The notes: generated from the sequence alone by a model not told the origin. Shown: positions 35,473 to 46,984, counted from the stretch's first letter. The stretch is 64,000 bases of DNA from Streptomyces sp. 130 (GCF_007096885.1 NZ_VJNO01000001.1:124001-188000), one strand, 5' to 3'. Numbers and translations are program-made.

Positions 35473-36282
35473 ATGGACCCCCAGCTGCCGCAGACCATCG
35501 ACGCCTACCTGGACCGCATCGGCGCGGCCAGGCCCGCGCGCCCCGACGCCTCGGCGCTGCGGGAACTGCAATGGCGCCACCTCCTCACCGTGCCCTTCGA
35601 GAACCTCTCCATCCACCTCGGCGAGGACATCGTGCTGGAGGAAGGACCGCTCCTGGACAAGATCGTGGCCCGCGAGCGCGGCGGCTTCTGCTACGAACTC
35701 AACGGCGCGTTCGCCGTACTGCTGCGGGCACTCGGGTTCCGCGTCACCCTTCTTCAGGCCCGGGCCCACGGTGACGGGGGACGGCTCGGCATCCCGTACG
35801 ACCACCTCGCACTGCGCGTCGAGACGGAGGACGGGACCGGGCCGTGGCTCGCCGACGTCGGTTTCGGCGACCACGCCAGGCACCCGCTCGCGCTCGACGA
35901 CCGCGCCGATCAGGAGGACCCGGGCGGCGTCTTCCGGATCGCCCCGGCCGGGGCCGACGGCGGGGAGCCCGGGGACCTCGACGTCCTGTGCGACGGCAGG
36001 CCCCGGTTCCGGCTGGAGCGGCGGGCCAGGGAGCTGGCCGACTTCCGGGCCGGTGCCTGGTACCACCGCACCTCGCCCGACTCCCACTTCACCCGGGCCC
36101 CGGTCTGCTCGCGCTGCACGGACGACGGCCGGATCACCCTCAGCGGCCGCAAGCTCCTCACCACGATCGGCGGCCGGCGGCACGAGACGCCGCTGGCCGG
36201 CGACGACGAGGTGCTGGCCGCCTATCGGAACCACTTCGGCCTGCGCCTGGACCGGCTTCCCGGAAATACGGACCTTCGGTAA
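35473..36282 (+). CDS. nat: Arylamine N-acetyltransferase
   Basis: 269 aa; CAGACT (35461-35466) ends 6 nt before ATG 35473, a leaderless start. The catalytic triad is complete: Cys73 (RGGFCYELN), His111 (PYDHLALRV), Asp128 (WLADVGFGD). VPFENLSIHLGE and the C-terminal GRKLLTTIGGRR match the NAT family. Uses acetyl-CoA to acylate aromatic amines and hydrazines; in actinomycetes some homologues close macrolactam rings, but no biosynthetic cluster is adjacent. Confidence 0.94.
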   Translation: MDPQLPQTIDAYLDRIGAARPARPDASALRELQWRHLLTVPFENLSIHLGEDIVLEEGPLLDKIVARERGGFCYELNGAFAVLLRALGFRVTLLQARAHGDGGRLGIPYDHLALRVETEDGTGPWLADVGFGDHARHPLALDDRADQEDPGGVFRIAPAGADGGEPGDLDVLCDGRPRFRLERRARELADFRAGAWYHRTSPDSHFTRAPVCSRCTDDGRITLSGRKLLTTIGGRRHETPLAGDDEVLAAYRNHFGLRLDRLPGNTDLR

Positions 36283-36422
36283 CACCTGCGCCCAAGCCAC
36301 TGCGAGCCACTCTGTTTGCCTCGAACGCCTCAATGGTGGTCGAATGCATGCACGTCGGCGGGCCGCTGCTTCGACAACGATGTCTGCCATCCGGCCCGAG
36401 GTGAGCGAGTGCCCGGGAGTGC

Positions 36423-37313
36423 GTGAAGATGTTCGGCCGTTGGTTCGGAAACAAGGGTGCGACGGGTGCCGCTCGGGGCAACGCCCTCGCCGGACTGGTG
36501 GTGCCGGACTCGGCGGGCGTCCTCAGCTGCCGGGTGCTCGACCCGGTCAACGAGCCCGTGCCGCTGGCGGAGTTCGTGCTGACGGACCGGGTGGGACGCA
36601 AGGTGGTCGGAGGCGAGACCGACCCGTACGGCAGCGTCATGGCCACGGTCCCGGCGGGGGAGTACCGGCTGGCCGTCACGGCGGAGGGCTTCACCCCCTT
36701 CCACGGCTCGGCCACGGTCACCGAGGGCGGCCATGCGAGCCTCGGCGATGTGACCCTCCAGGTCGCCGCCCCGCCGCAGCTGCCCGAGCCGGGCGACTGG
36801 GAGATCGAACCGACGCACTCCCAGATCGGTTTCACCGCGCGGCACATCGGAATGGCCCGAATCCACGGCCGGTTCAACACCTTCGCCGGGGCGGTGCGCA
36901 TCGCCGACCGCATGGAGAACTCGGCGATGCACGTCATCATCGACGCCGCGTCGATCGACACGAACGTACAGATGCGCGACGACCACCTGCGTTCCAGCGA
37001 CTTCCTCGACGTCGGCCGGTACCCGACGCTGGAGTTCTACAGCGACCGCTTCGTGCACCGGGGCGGGACCCGCTGGGGTGTGACCGGTGCGCTCACGCTG
37101 CACGGGGTGAGCCGCACGGTGACCCTCGACACCCAGTACCTCGGGCTCGGCAACGGAATGGAGGGCGAGTCCCGGGCCGCCTGCCGCGCCACCACGCAGC
37201 TGCACCGCGAGGACTTCACCCTCACCTGGCAGACGATGCTGGCGCGCGGCATCGCCGTCGTCGGCCCGAGCATCTCCATCGAGATGGACGTCCAGATCGT
37301 CCCGAAGGGCTGA
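36423..37313 (+). CDS. YceI family protein with N-terminal regulatory-like beta-sandwich domain
   Basis: 296 aa from GTG 36423 (ATG 36429 is an alternative; GGGAG ends at 36417). Residues about 20-115 resemble a carboxypeptidase-regulatory/transthyretin-like domain (RVLDPVNEPVPLAEFVLTD, GEYRLAVTAEGFTPFHGSATV). Residues about 118-296 are the YceI lipocalin-like barrel (WEIEPTHSQIGFTARHIGMARI, RSSDFLDVGRYPTLEFYS, EDFTLTW). YceI proteins bind isoprenoid-type lipids. No signal peptide, so cytoplasmic unless exported otherwise. The fusion is a feature of interest. Confidence 0.87.
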   Translation: MKMFGRWFGNKGATGAARGNALAGLVVPDSAGVLSCRVLDPVNEPVPLAEFVLTDRVGRKVVGGETDPYGSVMATVPAGEYRLAVTAEGFTPFHGSATVTEGGHASLGDVTLQVAAPPQLPEPGDWEIEPTHSQIGFTARHIGMARIHGRFNTFAGAVRIADRMENSAMHVIIDAASIDTNVQMRDDHLRSSDFLDVGRYPTLEFYSDRFVHRGGTRWGVTGALTLHGVSRTVTLDTQYLGLGNGMEGESRAACRATTQLHREDFTLTWQTMLARGIAVVGPSISIEMDVQIVPKG

Positions 37314-37348
37314 GTCCAGCCGCGGGACGGGAACCGGGGGCGCCGGGC

Positions 37349-37594
37349 CTACGGCGCCTCCAGCCACCCCTCGTACTCCGCGGCGAAGGCGTCGAGCGCC
37401 GCCGGGTCGAGACGGTGGTCCGGGTCCTCCACGACGACCAGCCACTGGGCGTCCTCGGCATCGTCCTCACCGGCCAGCGCGTCGCGTACGAGCTGCGGTT
37501 CGTCGGTGACGCCGAAGCGGTCGGCGAGCTCCTCCGCCAGCTCCTCGGCAGCCTCGCGGTCGGGCAGCACCAGCACATGTCTCTCATCGCTCAC
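37349..37594 (-). CDS. Small acidic conserved protein, function unknown
   Basis: 81 aa from GTG 37594 (MSDERHVLVLPDREAAEELA...); the ATG at 37624 would add ten poorly supported residues. Strongly acidic, with AEELAEELADRFGVTDEPQLVRDALAGEDDAEDAQWLVVVED. Likely a soluble alpha/beta protein of unknown role. It diverges from holA across about 80 bp. Similar to short conserved genes beside holA in other Streptomyces by my recollection. Confidence 0.65.
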   Translation of the reverse strand: MSDERHVLVLPDREAAEELAEELADRFGVTDEPQLVRDALAGEDDAEDAQWLVVVEDPDHRLDPAALDAFAAEYEGWLEAP

Positions 37595-37677
37595 GTGCCC
37601 ATTCTCGGATACGGGGGAGGGCACGGCGGACCCGGCCGCGGCAAGGCTGTCAGCGGCCCGTGGGATGCTGGACGGCG

Positions 37678-38673
37678 ATGGCCACCAGAAGGAATTCCAC
37701 CGACGACCCCCTCGCCCCGCTCACGCTCGCCGTGGGTCAGGAGGACCTGCTCCTCGACCGAGCCGTGCAGCAGGTGGTGGCGGCCGCGCGCGCCGCCGAC
37801 GCCGACACGGACGTCCGGGACCTCACCCCCGACCAGCTCCAGCCGGGCACGCTGGCCGAGCTGACCAGCCCCTCGCTGTTCGCCGAGCGCAAGGTCGTGG
37901 TCGTGCGCAACGCGCAGGATCTGGGCGCGGACACGGTCAAGGACGTCAAGAAGTATCTGGACGACCCGGTCGAGGAGATCATCCTCGTCCTGCTCCACGC
38001 GGGCGGCGCCAAGGGCAAGGGGCTGCTCGACGCGGCCCGCAAGGCGGGGGCCCGTGAGGTCGCGTGCCCGAAGACGACGAAGCCGGCCGAGCGGCTCTCC
38101 TTCGTGCGGGGGGAGTTCCGCGCGCTGGGGCGGTCCGCGACGCCCGAGGCGTGCCAGGCGCTGGTCGATGCCATCGGGAGTGACCTGCGGGAGCTGGCGA
38201 GCGCGGTGTCGCAGCTCGTCGCGGACATCGAGGGCACGATCGACGAGGCGGTCGTCGGGCGTTATTACACGGGGCGGGCCGAGGCGTCCAGCTTCACGGT
38301 CGCCGACCGGGCGGTCGAGGGCCGGGCGGCGGAGGCCCTGGAAGCCCTGCGCTGGTCCCTGTCCACGGGCGTGGCGCCCGTCCTGATCACCAGCGCGCTG
38401 GCCCAGGGCGTCCGGGCGATCGGCAAGCTGTCCTCGGCGCGCGGGGGGCGGCCGGCGGATCTGGCGCGTGAGCTGGGCATGCCGCCGTGGAAGATCGACC
38501 GGGTGCGGCAGCAGATGCGGGGGTGGACGCCGGACGGGGTCGCGGTTGCGCTGCGGGCGGTCGCGGAGGCGGACGCGGGGGTGAAGGGGGGGGGGGACGA
38601 CCCCGAGTACGCGCTGGAGAAGGCGGTGGTGGCCGTGGCGGGCGCCGCGCGGGGCGGGCGTGGCCCGCGGTAG
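37678..38673 (+). CDS. holA: DNA polymerase III subunit delta
   Basis: 331 aa from ATG 37678, with GATGCT about 9 nt upstream as a -10 candidate. Delta family features: LTLAVGQEDLLLDRAVQQVV, SPSLFAERKVVVVRNAQDL, GGRPADLARELGMPPWKIDRVRQQ in the C-terminal collar domain. Part of the sliding-clamp loader that opens the beta clamp. ATP-binding motifs are absent, as expected for delta. A G-run (38587-38597) near the 3' end could be slippage-prone. Confidence 0.93.
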   Translation: MATRRNSTDDPLAPLTLAVGQEDLLLDRAVQQVVAAARAADADTDVRDLTPDQLQPGTLAELTSPSLFAERKVVVVRNAQDLGADTVKDVKKYLDDPVEEIILVLLHAGGAKGKGLLDAARKAGAREVACPKTTKPAERLSFVRGEFRALGRSATPEACQALVDAIGSDLRELASAVSQLVADIEGTIDEAVVGRYYTGRAEASSFTVADRAVEGRAAEALEALRWSLSTGVAPVLITSALAQGVRAIGKLSSARGGRPADLARELGMPPWKIDRVRQQMRGWTPDGVAVALRAVAEADAGVKGGGDDPEYALEKAVVAVAGAARGGRGPR

Positions 38674-38688
38674 AGAGCGCCCGCGGAT

Positions 38689-38860
38689 GACCTCGGTCGC
38701 CGGACGGGCGTGAACGTACCGTTCGGGCGTCCTCGACCGCCGGACGGGTTTGGTCTACGTGCGGGCTGGGTTTCGCGGCCTCGGTTCGGATGTCGGGTGT
38801 CCTCGATCGCCGGACAGGCGTGAACGTGCCGTTCGGGCGTCCTCGGTCGCCGGACGGGAT
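38689..38860 (+). repeat. Four-copy intergenic repeat (CCTCGGTCGCCGGACGGG-type) after holA
   Basis: The 363-bp gap between holA and rpsT holds no gene. Copies begin at 38689, 38729, 38799 and 38839, core CCTCG(A/G)(T/C)CGCCGGAC(G/A)GG. Copies 1 and 3 also share the GTGAACGT(A/G)CCGTTCGGGC extension, so units 1+2 and 3+4 form a 110-bp-period duplication. The core resembles the dispersed CGCCGGACGGGC intergenic repeats of Streptomyces. 38919-39036 shows nothing clear. Confidence 0.75.
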
Positions 38861-38876
38861 CGGGAGAACGCCCATG

Positions 38877-38918
38877 CCGAAGGCCCCGCACCCTGGGGAA
38901 AGGGTGACGGGGCCTCGG
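38877..38918. terminator. Terminator between holA and rpsT (convergent)
   Basis: CCGA(A)GGCCCCG at 38877-38888 pairs with CGGGGCCTCGG at 38908-38918, with ACCCT/AGGGT continuing the stem around a GGGGAA loop. TTT follows on the plus strand. It can act for both genes. Confidence 0.7.
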
Positions 38919-39036
38919 TTTCAGATGGGTGCGTCGCACCCGCGTGGCGAACGCAGGTTCGGTGTGCGGCGCGGGGGCCGGGCAGGAGCGGGGTAGAGGG
39001 CCCGCTTGGTCCGTTCCGGCGGTGGGATCAGATCGC

Positions 39037-39303
39037 TCAGCCCTGGAGGGTGGCAGCCTTGGCGGCCAGCGCCGACTTCTTGTTGGCGGCGGCGTTCTTG
39101 TGGATGACACCCTTCGAGACGGCCTTGTCCAGCTGACGGGACGCGGCGCGCACGGCGACGGTGGCCTTCTCGACGTCGCCGGCGGCGACGGCCTCGCGGG
39201 CCTTGCGGATCGCGGTCTTGAGCGACGACTTGACGGCCTTGTTGCGCAGGCGCGCCTTCTCGTTCGTCTTGTTCCGCTTGATCTGGGACTTGATGTTCGC
39301 CAC
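39037..39303 (-). CDS. rpsT: 30S ribosomal protein S20
   Basis: 88 aa starting [20 protein letters not shown], very Lys/Arg/Ala-rich, with [16 protein letters not shown] at the end, all as in S20. It diverges from lepA over about 214 bp, in which both promoters must lie. Normal length and sequence. Confidence 0.97.
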   Translation of the reverse strand: MANIKSQIKRNKTNEKARLRNKAVKSSLKTAIRKAREAVAAGDVEKATVAVRAASRQLDKAVSKGVIHKNAAANKKSALAAKAATLQG

Positions 39304-39517
39304 GAAAGAGCCTTTTCAGGTTCGTTGGATCTTCGATGTGTGTCCGTGCGGCCCGAGAGCCACATGGCACAGCGGTCCACGGTAGCAGGGGCGGTCCGAC
39401 CGGCCCAAACCGGTCGCCGCCCCGCAGGCGTGGGACGATGGAGGCTACGTACAGATCCGCCCCGACCCGAACCGACCCGAGACACGGCGTCCGGCGTCTC
39501 AAGAATCAGGACCCTGC

Positions 39518-41392
39518 GTGCCCGCGACTCCTCTCCACGTGCCCGAGCCGAGCCGTACCGACCCGGCGCTGATCCGCAACTTCTGCATCATCGCGCACAT
39601 CGACCACGGCAAGTCGACCCTTGCCGACCGGATGCTCCAGCTCACCGGGGTGGTCGACCAGCGGCAGATGCGCGCTCAGTACCTCGACCGGATGGACATC
39701 GAGCGCGAGCGCGGCATCACCATCAAGTCCCAGGCGGTCCGCCTGCCCTGGGCGCCGACCACCGGTGAGGGCCAGGGCAGCACCCATGTCCTCAACATGA
39801 TCGACACGCCGGGCCACGTCGACTTCACCTACGAGGTCTCCCGGTCGCTGGCCGCCTGCGAGGGCACGATCCTGCTGGTCGACGCCGCGCAGGGCATCGA
39901 GGCCCAGACCCTGGCCAACCTCTACCTGGCGATGGAGAACGACCTCACCATCGTCCCGGTGCTCAACAAGATCGACCTGCCGGCCGCCCAGCCCGAGAAG
40001 TTCTCCGAGGAGCTGGCCACCCTCATCGGCTGCCAGCCGGAGGACGTGCTCAAGGTCTCCGCGAAGACCGGCATGGGCGTGGACGCGCTGCTCGACCGCG
40101 TCGTCCAGGACATCCCGGCGCCCGTCGGCAACGCGGACGCGCCCGCCCGCGCGATGATCTTCGACTCGGTCTACGACTCGTACCGGGGCGTCGTCACGTA
40201 CGTCCGTGTCGTCGACGGCTCGCTGAACAAGCGCGAGCGGATCCGGATGATGTCGACCGGCGCCACGCACGAGCTGCTGGAGATCGGTGTCTCCTCGCCG
40301 GAGATGACGCCCTCCGACGGCATCGGCGTCGGCGAGGTCGGCTACATCATCACCGGCGTGAAGGACGTCCGGCAGTCCAAGGTCGGTGACACGATCACCT
40401 CGCTGAACAACGGGGCGACCGAGGCGCTGGGCGGCTACAAGGACCCCAAGCCGATGGTGTTCTCCGGGCTCTACCCGCTGGACGGCTCGGACTACCCGGA
40501 CCTGCGCGAGGCCCTGGACAAGCTCCAGCTCAACGACGCCGCCCTGGTGTACGAGCCGGAGACCTCCGCCGCGCTCGGCTTCGGCTTCCGCGTCGGCTTC
40601 CTCGGCCTGCTCCACCTGGACGTGGTCCGCGAGCGCCTGGAGCGCGAGTTCGGCCTCGACCTCATCGCCACCGCGCCCAACGTGGTCTACCGGGTCGAGA
40701 TGGAGGACGGCAGCGAGCACACCGTCACCAACCCGAGTGAATTCCCCGAGGGCAAGATCGACAAGGTGCACGAGCCGGTCGTCCGGGCCACGGTCCTGGC
40801 GCCCAGCGAGTTCATCGGCGCGATCATGGAGCTGTGCCAGCAGCGCCGCGGCACCCTCCTCGGCATGGACTACCTCTCCGAGGACCGGGTCGAGATCCGC
40901 TACACGCTGCCGCTCGCGGAGATCGTCTTCGACTTCTTCGACCAGCTGAAGTCCAAGACCCGGGGCTACGCCTCCCTCGACTACGAGCCCACCGGCGAGC
41001 AGTCGGCCCAGCTCGTCAAGGTCGACATCCTGCTGCACGGCGACAAGGTCGACGCGTTCTCCGCGGTCACGCACAAGGACAAGGCGTACGCGTACGGTGT
41101 GCGTCTCGTCGCCAAGCTGCAGAAGCTCATCCCCCGGCAGAACTTCGAGGTGCCGATCCAGGCGGCCATCGGCTCCCGGGTCATCGCCCGCGAGACCGTC
41201 CGCGCCATCCGCAAGGACGTCCTCGCCAAGTGCTACGGCGGCGACATCTCCCGTAAGCGCAAGCTGCTGGAGAAGCAGAAGGAAGGCAAGAAGCGGATGA
41301 AGATGGTCGGCAACGTGGAGGTGCCGCAGGACGCGTTCATCGCCGTGCTGTCGACCGACGAGTCCGCCGGGGACGGCAAGGCCAAGAAGTAG
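39518..41392 (+). CDS. lepA: Elongation factor 4 (LepA)
   Basis: 624 aa from GTG 39518. GTPase domain: [23 protein letters not shown] (P-loop), [41 protein letters not shown]. Domains II-V follow, then the LepA-specific C-terminal end ([21 protein letters not shown]). It back-translocates or remodels ribosomes under stress. A hairpin pair after the stop terminates it. Confidence 0.98.
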   Translation: MPATPLHVPEPSRTDPALIRNFCIIAHIDHGKSTLADRMLQLTGVVDQRQMRAQYLDRMDIERERGITIKSQAVRLPWAPTTGEGQGSTHVLNMIDTPGHVDFTYEVSRSLAACEGTILLVDAAQGIEAQTLANLYLAMENDLTIVPVLNKIDLPAAQPEKFSEELATLIGCQPEDVLKVSAKTGMGVDALLDRVVQDIPAPVGNADAPARAMIFDSVYDSYRGVVTYVRVVDGSLNKRERIRMMSTGATHELLEIGVSSPEMTPSDGIGVGEVGYIITGVKDVRQSKVGDTITSLNNGATEALGGYKDPKPMVFSGLYPLDGSDYPDLREALDKLQLNDAALVYEPETSAALGFGFRVGFLGLLHLDVVRERLEREFGLDLIATAPNVVYRVEMEDGSEHTVTNPSEFPEGKIDKVHEPVVRATVLAPSEFIGAIMELCQQRRGTLLGMDYLSEDRVEIRYTLPLAEIVFDFFDQLKSKTRGYASLDYEPTGEQSAQLVKVDILLHGDKVDAFSAVTHKDKAYAYGVRLVAKLQKLIPRQNFEVPIQAAIGSRVIARETVRAIRKDVLAKCYGGDISRKRKLLEKQKEGKKRMKMVGNVEVPQDAFIAVLSTDESAGDGKAKK

Positions 41393-41417
41393 TCCCCGCC
41401 CCCGCGGGGGCGGTCCG

Positions 41418-41484
41418 GCCAGGACGTGGTCCTGGCGGGCGGAGACGGCGGCCCCCGCATCGCAGCACGCTGCGACGCGGGGGC
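41418..41484 (+). terminator. Double hairpin terminator after lepA
   Basis: GCCAGGAC/GTCCTGGC (41418-41436, loop GTG) is followed by GCCCCCGC...GCGGGGGC (41451-41484) with an inner CGCAG/CTGCG stem. Confidence 0.7.
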
Positions 41485-41561
41485 CCGTTCGTTATCAAGC
41501 GGGGTCCGATTGCCTCTTACGCGGGGCGCGCGGGCGCTCTACCCTGATCACGACTTCTTAG

Positions 41562-41576
41562 TTACTCGCCAGTTAA
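41562..41576 (+). promoter_or_regulatory. Candidate operator of the acyl-CoA ligase gene
   Basis: TTACTCGCCAGTTAA, an imperfect inverted repeat in an AT-rich island, lies 17 bp after a TACCCT -10 candidate (41540-41545) and 68 bp before the GTG. Position suggests a TetR/FadR-type repressor site that senses acyl-CoA; the regulator is not in the window. Confidence 0.45.
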
Positions 41577-41644
41577 GCAAGCGGGATCGCAGCACGCAGA
41601 CGCAGACAGCAGCAAGCACCACCGCCGCAGGCCCGGAGGATGTC

Positions 41645-43534
<1,890 letters not shown>

Positions 43535-43570
43535 CCGGTGCCCGCCCCAGCTGCGTACGCCCCCCGAAAG

Positions 43571-43596
43571 CCCCCCGCGCGCTCCGGCGCGGGGGG
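43571..43596 (+). terminator. Terminator after fadD
   Basis: A perfect 10-bp stem, CCCCCCGCGC with GCGCGGGGGG, has a GCTCCG loop, 36 nt past the stop. Confidence 0.75.
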
Positions 43597-43740
43597 ACGG
43601 CGCGTTCTCGCCGTGACGTCTTCACCACCCACTTCGGTAACTCGGCGCGTATGTGAAGGGCCGATCTGTCACTCTGTCCGTGTCGTCAGCGGCACACCAC
43701 GGAGAAACAGGCAGAGCGAGAACAGGTCAGGAGCCGCCCT

Positions 43741-45648
43741 GTGGGGTCCATTCCCTTGCAGCGGGACATCGTGCAGCGTCCCGGAACCACCGCCGCCACG
43801 GGCACACAGCCGGTCGCCCGGACGAGCCTGCCCGGCAACCTCCTCGCGCCCGCCGCGGCCCGGCGGTTCGTCACCGCCGCGCTGGACGAGTGGACCGGCC
43901 TGGGGCTGCCCGCCGCGGTCGGGTTCAGCGAGCGGCTGTCCGACGACGCGGCGATGATCGTCAGCGAGCTGGTGACCAACGCCGTCGTCCACGCGGGCAC
44001 CTCGGTCGAACTGCTCTTCCGGCTGGAGGAGGCCACCGAGAACGAGGATTCCGCGCTGGTCCTGGAGGTCTCCGACCACCACCCCGGCCGCACGGTCCGC
44101 GGCGACCACGCGCACAGCGCCGAGCACCTGGGCGAGCCGGCCGACTACGGGCGCGGCCTGGACATCGTCGCCGCCCTCGCCGAGCGGTGGGGCATCACCT
44201 ACCGCACCGGTACGAAGACCGTCTGGGCCCGGCTCCCCGTGGACGACTGGAATCCGTTCCCCGAGGGGCGCGGCGAGACCGGCCTCGAACGCGGGCTGCG
44301 CGCCGCCGAACTGCTGGCCCCCACCGCCCGGCGCACCGCCCGCGACGACGGGGACTGGGCCGGGCGCGGCGCGCTCTCCTTCCTCGCCGAGGCGTCCGAC
44401 CTGCTGGCCGGACAGCTCGACGAGGACATCGTGGCGGCCCTCGCCGGACAGTTACTCGTCCCCCGCCTCGCCGACTGGTGCGCGATCTGGCTGGAGCCCG
44501 AGAGCGGCGGCCCCGCGGCCGTCCCGCGCCTCGCCAAGGTCTGGCACGTGGACGAGGAGCGGATCGGGCCGCTGCGCGCCCTGCTGGAGGGCGACCCGCT
44601 CCGGCTCCCCGAGCGCGTCGGCACCGGCGCCGTCTCCATGCCGTGGCCCGGCAGCGCGGAGGACGGCGAGCCGCCGGACGAGGAGGAGGGCGTCGCCTTC
44701 GCCTACCGGATCACCTCGGGCGGCCGCCCCCTCGGGGCCGTACTCCTGGGCCGCGAGTCCACCGACCGGCTGCCCGACGAGCTGACGGCCCTCATCGAGG
44801 ACTTCGTACGCCGGGTCGGCCTCGCCGTGGGCGCCGCCCGCGCCTACACCCGCCAGGCCACCATCAGCCGCATCCTCCAGCGCGGGCTGCTCCCCAGCCA
44901 GGTCGCCCGGATACCGGGTGTGGCCAGCTCCCTCGTCTACGAACCGAGCGACGACGGCGTCGTCGGCGGTGACTTCTACGACATCTTCCCGTGCCCCGGC
45001 GACCGCTGGTGCTTCGTCCTCGGCGACGTCCAGGGCAGCGGCCCCGAGGCCGCCGTCGTCACCGGCCTGGCCCGCCCCTGGCTGCGACTGCTGGCCCGCG
45101 AGGGCTTCCAGGCCGACGAGGTCCTGGTGCGCCTCAACCGACTGCTCCTGGACGACGCCATGGAGGCCGCCGAGGCCGCCGCGCTGATGGTCGCCGCCGC
45201 CGGCGGCCAGCACTCCGCGGACAACGGCGGGCAGTCCCGCTTCCTGTCCCTGCTGTACGGGGAGCTGGTGCCGCTGCCCGGCGGCGGCGCCCGCTGCACC
45301 CTGGCCAGCGCCGGGCACCCGCTGCCGCTGCTGCTGCGCCCGGACGGCACCGTGCGGCCCGCCGCCGAGCCGCAGCTGCTGCTCGGGCTGATGGACGACG
45401 CCGTCTACGAGACCCAGAGCTTCGACCTGGCACCCGGTGACAGCCTGCTCTGCGTCACCGACGGGGTCACGGAGCGGCGCTCGGGCGCCCTGATGTTCGA
45501 CGACGGGGACGGGCTGGCGAGGGCGCTGTCGGGGTGCGCGGGACTGAGTGCGGAGGAGATCGCGGAGCGCATCAAGCACGCCGTGCACGACTTCGCCGAG
45601 CGCCCGCCGGACGACGACCTGGCGCTGCTGGTGCTCCAGGCCGAATAG
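43741..45648 (+). CDS. SpoIIE-type PP2C phosphatase with HATPase and GAF-like domains; contains a TTA codon
   Basis: 635 aa from GTG 43741, AGGAG at 43728. Order: N-terminal RsbW-like histidine-kinase ATPase (about 25-165, N-box IVSELVTNAVVHAG, DYGRGLDIVAALAERWG), a GAF-like segment (about 205-365), and a SpoIIE/PPM phosphatase (about 395-634, EPSDDGVVGGDFYDIFP, VLGDVQGSGPEAA, LLCVTDGVTERR). It can both phosphorylate and dephosphorylate anti-sigma antagonists. Leu238 is TTA (44452-44454). No sigma-factor partner lies next to it. Confidence 0.92.
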   Translation: MGSIPLQRDIVQRPGTTAATGTQPVARTSLPGNLLAPAAARRFVTAALDEWTGLGLPAAVGFSERLSDDAAMIVSELVTNAVVHAGTSVELLFRLEEATENEDSALVLEVSDHHPGRTVRGDHAHSAEHLGEPADYGRGLDIVAALAERWGITYRTGTKTVWARLPVDDWNPFPEGRGETGLERGLRAAELLAPTARRTARDDGDWAGRGALSFLAEASDLLAGQLDEDIVAALAGQLLVPRLADWCAIWLEPESGGPAAVPRLAKVWHVDEERIGPLRALLEGDPLRLPERVGTGAVSMPWPGSAEDGEPPDEEEGVAFAYRITSGGRPLGAVLLGRESTDRLPDELTALIEDFVRRVGLAVGAARAYTRQATISRILQRGLLPSQVARIPGVASSLVYEPSDDGVVGGDFYDIFPCPGDRWCFVLGDVQGSGPEAAVVTGLARPWLRLLAREGFQADEVLVRLNRLLLDDAMEAAEAAALMVAAAGGQHSADNGGQSRFLSLLYGELVPLPGGGARCTLASAGHPLPLLLRPDGTVRPAAEPQLLLGLMDDAVYETQSFDLAPGDSLLCVTDGVTERRSGALMFDDGDGLARALSGCAGLSAEEIAERIKHAVHDFAERPPDDDLALLVLQAE

Positions 45649-45701
45649 CGCCCGTCCGGGTGTGGCGTACGTTTCCCGGACGGCGCGCGACAATGGGCGG
45701 T

Positions 45702-46934
45702 ATGCCTTCCGTACTGCCCGATGGTGAACCCGTGCCCGACGACGGGGCGCTGCCCCGCCACGCCCTGGAAGGCGCAGCCGGCCGCCCGCTCGGCTTCTAC
45801 CTGCACGTGCCGTACTGCGCGACCCGCTGCGGCTACTGCGACTTCAACACCTACACCGCGACCGAGCTGCGCGGCTCCGGCGGCGCGCTGGCCTCCCGCG
45901 ACAACTACGCCTCCCACCTCATCGGGGAGATCCGCCAGGCCCGCAAGGTCCTCGGCGACGACCCGCGCCCGGTCCGCACGGTCTTCGTCGGCGGCGGCAC
46001 ACCGACCCTGCTCGCCGCGGCCGACCTCGTCCGGATGCTGGCGGCGGTCCGCGAGGAGTTCGGGCTCGCCGACGACGCCGAGATCACCACCGAGGCCAAC
46101 CCGGAGTCCGTCGGCCCCGCCTACCTGGCCGAGCTGCGCGAGGGCGGCTTCAACCGGATCTCCTTCGGGATGCAGAGCGCCCGGCAGCACGTCCTGAAGA
46201 TCCTCGACCGCACCCACACCCCGGGCAGGCCCGAGGCGTGCGTGGCCGAGGCGCGGGCGGCCGGGTTCGAGCACATCAACCTGGACCTGATCTACGGCAC
46301 CCCCGGCGAGTCCGACGACGACTGGCGCGCCTCCCTGGACGCGGCGATCGGCGCCGGGCCCGACCACGTGTCCGCGTACGCGCTGATCGTGGAGGAGGGC
46401 ACCGGTCTCGCCCGCCGCATCAAGCGCGGCGAGATCCCGATGACCGACGACGACGCGCACGCCGACCGCTACCTCATCGCGGACGAGGTCATGGCCGCCG
46501 CCGGCTACTCCTGGTACGAGGTGTCGAACTGGGCCCGGACGCCGGAGGGCCGCTGCCTGCACAACGAGCTGTACTGGCGCGGCGCCGACTGGTGGGGCGC
46601 CGGGCCGGGCGCGCACAGCCACGTCGGCGGCGTGCGCTGGTGGAACGTGAAGCACCCGGGGGCGTACGCGCAGGCGATCGCCGAGGGACGCTCACCGGGG
46701 GCCGGGCGCGAGATCCTGTCCGCCGAGGACCGCCGCGTCGAGCGCATCCTGCTGGAACTGAGGCTCGTGGACGGCTGCCCGCTCTCGCTGCTCGCCCCCG
46801 CCGGACTCGCGGCGGCCCGCCGCGCGGTGGCCGACGGCCTCCTGGAACCGGCCCCGTTCGAGGACGGCCGGGCGGTGCTGACGCTGCGCGGGCGGTTGCT
46901 CGCCGACGCGGTGGTACGCGACCTGGTGGACTGA
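45702..46934 (+). CDS. hemW: Heme chaperone HemW (radical SAM)
   Basis: 410 aa from ATG 45702, 5 nt after a CAATGG -10 candidate. The radical SAM cluster uses Cys39-x3-Cys43-x2-Cys46 (PYCATRCGYCDF). HemW hallmarks are VGGGTPTLL, GMQSARQHVLKILDRTH and the HNELYW motif that marks HemW rather than oxygen-independent HemN. It traffics heme; a coproporphyrinogen dehydrogenase name would be wrong for this subgroup. Confidence 0.93.
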   Translation: MPSVLPDGEPVPDDGALPRHALEGAAGRPLGFYLHVPYCATRCGYCDFNTYTATELRGSGGALASRDNYASHLIGEIRQARKVLGDDPRPVRTVFVGGGTPTLLAAADLVRMLAAVREEFGLADDAEITTEANPESVGPAYLAELREGGFNRISFGMQSARQHVLKILDRTHTPGRPEACVAEARAAGFEHINLDLIYGTPGESDDDWRASLDAAIGAGPDHVSAYALIVEEGTGLARRIKRGEIPMTDDDAHADRYLIADEVMAAAGYSWYEVSNWARTPEGRCLHNELYWRGADWWGAGPGAHSHVGGVRWWNVKHPGAYAQAIAEGRSPGAGREILSAEDRRVERILLELRLVDGCPLSLLAPAGLAAARRAVADGLLEPAPFEDGRAVLTLRGRLLADAVVRDLVD

Positions 46935-46946
46935 GCCGGCGCCCGC

Positions 46947-46984
46947 CTCGGGGGCGTACGCGGTCCAAGGCCTACGCCCCCGAG
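46947..46984. terminator. Bidirectional terminator between hemW and the DUF3097 gene
   Basis: A perfect 12-bp stem (46947-46958 with 46973-46984) with a 14-nt loop lies in the convergent spacer. Confidence 0.75.

Noticed and set aside
33374..37864. 1496-codon plus-strand open frame over comEC, PNPOx, nat and YceI
   Set aside because: Arg/Gly/Ala-rich translation without motifs; overlaps several recognised genes in other frames.
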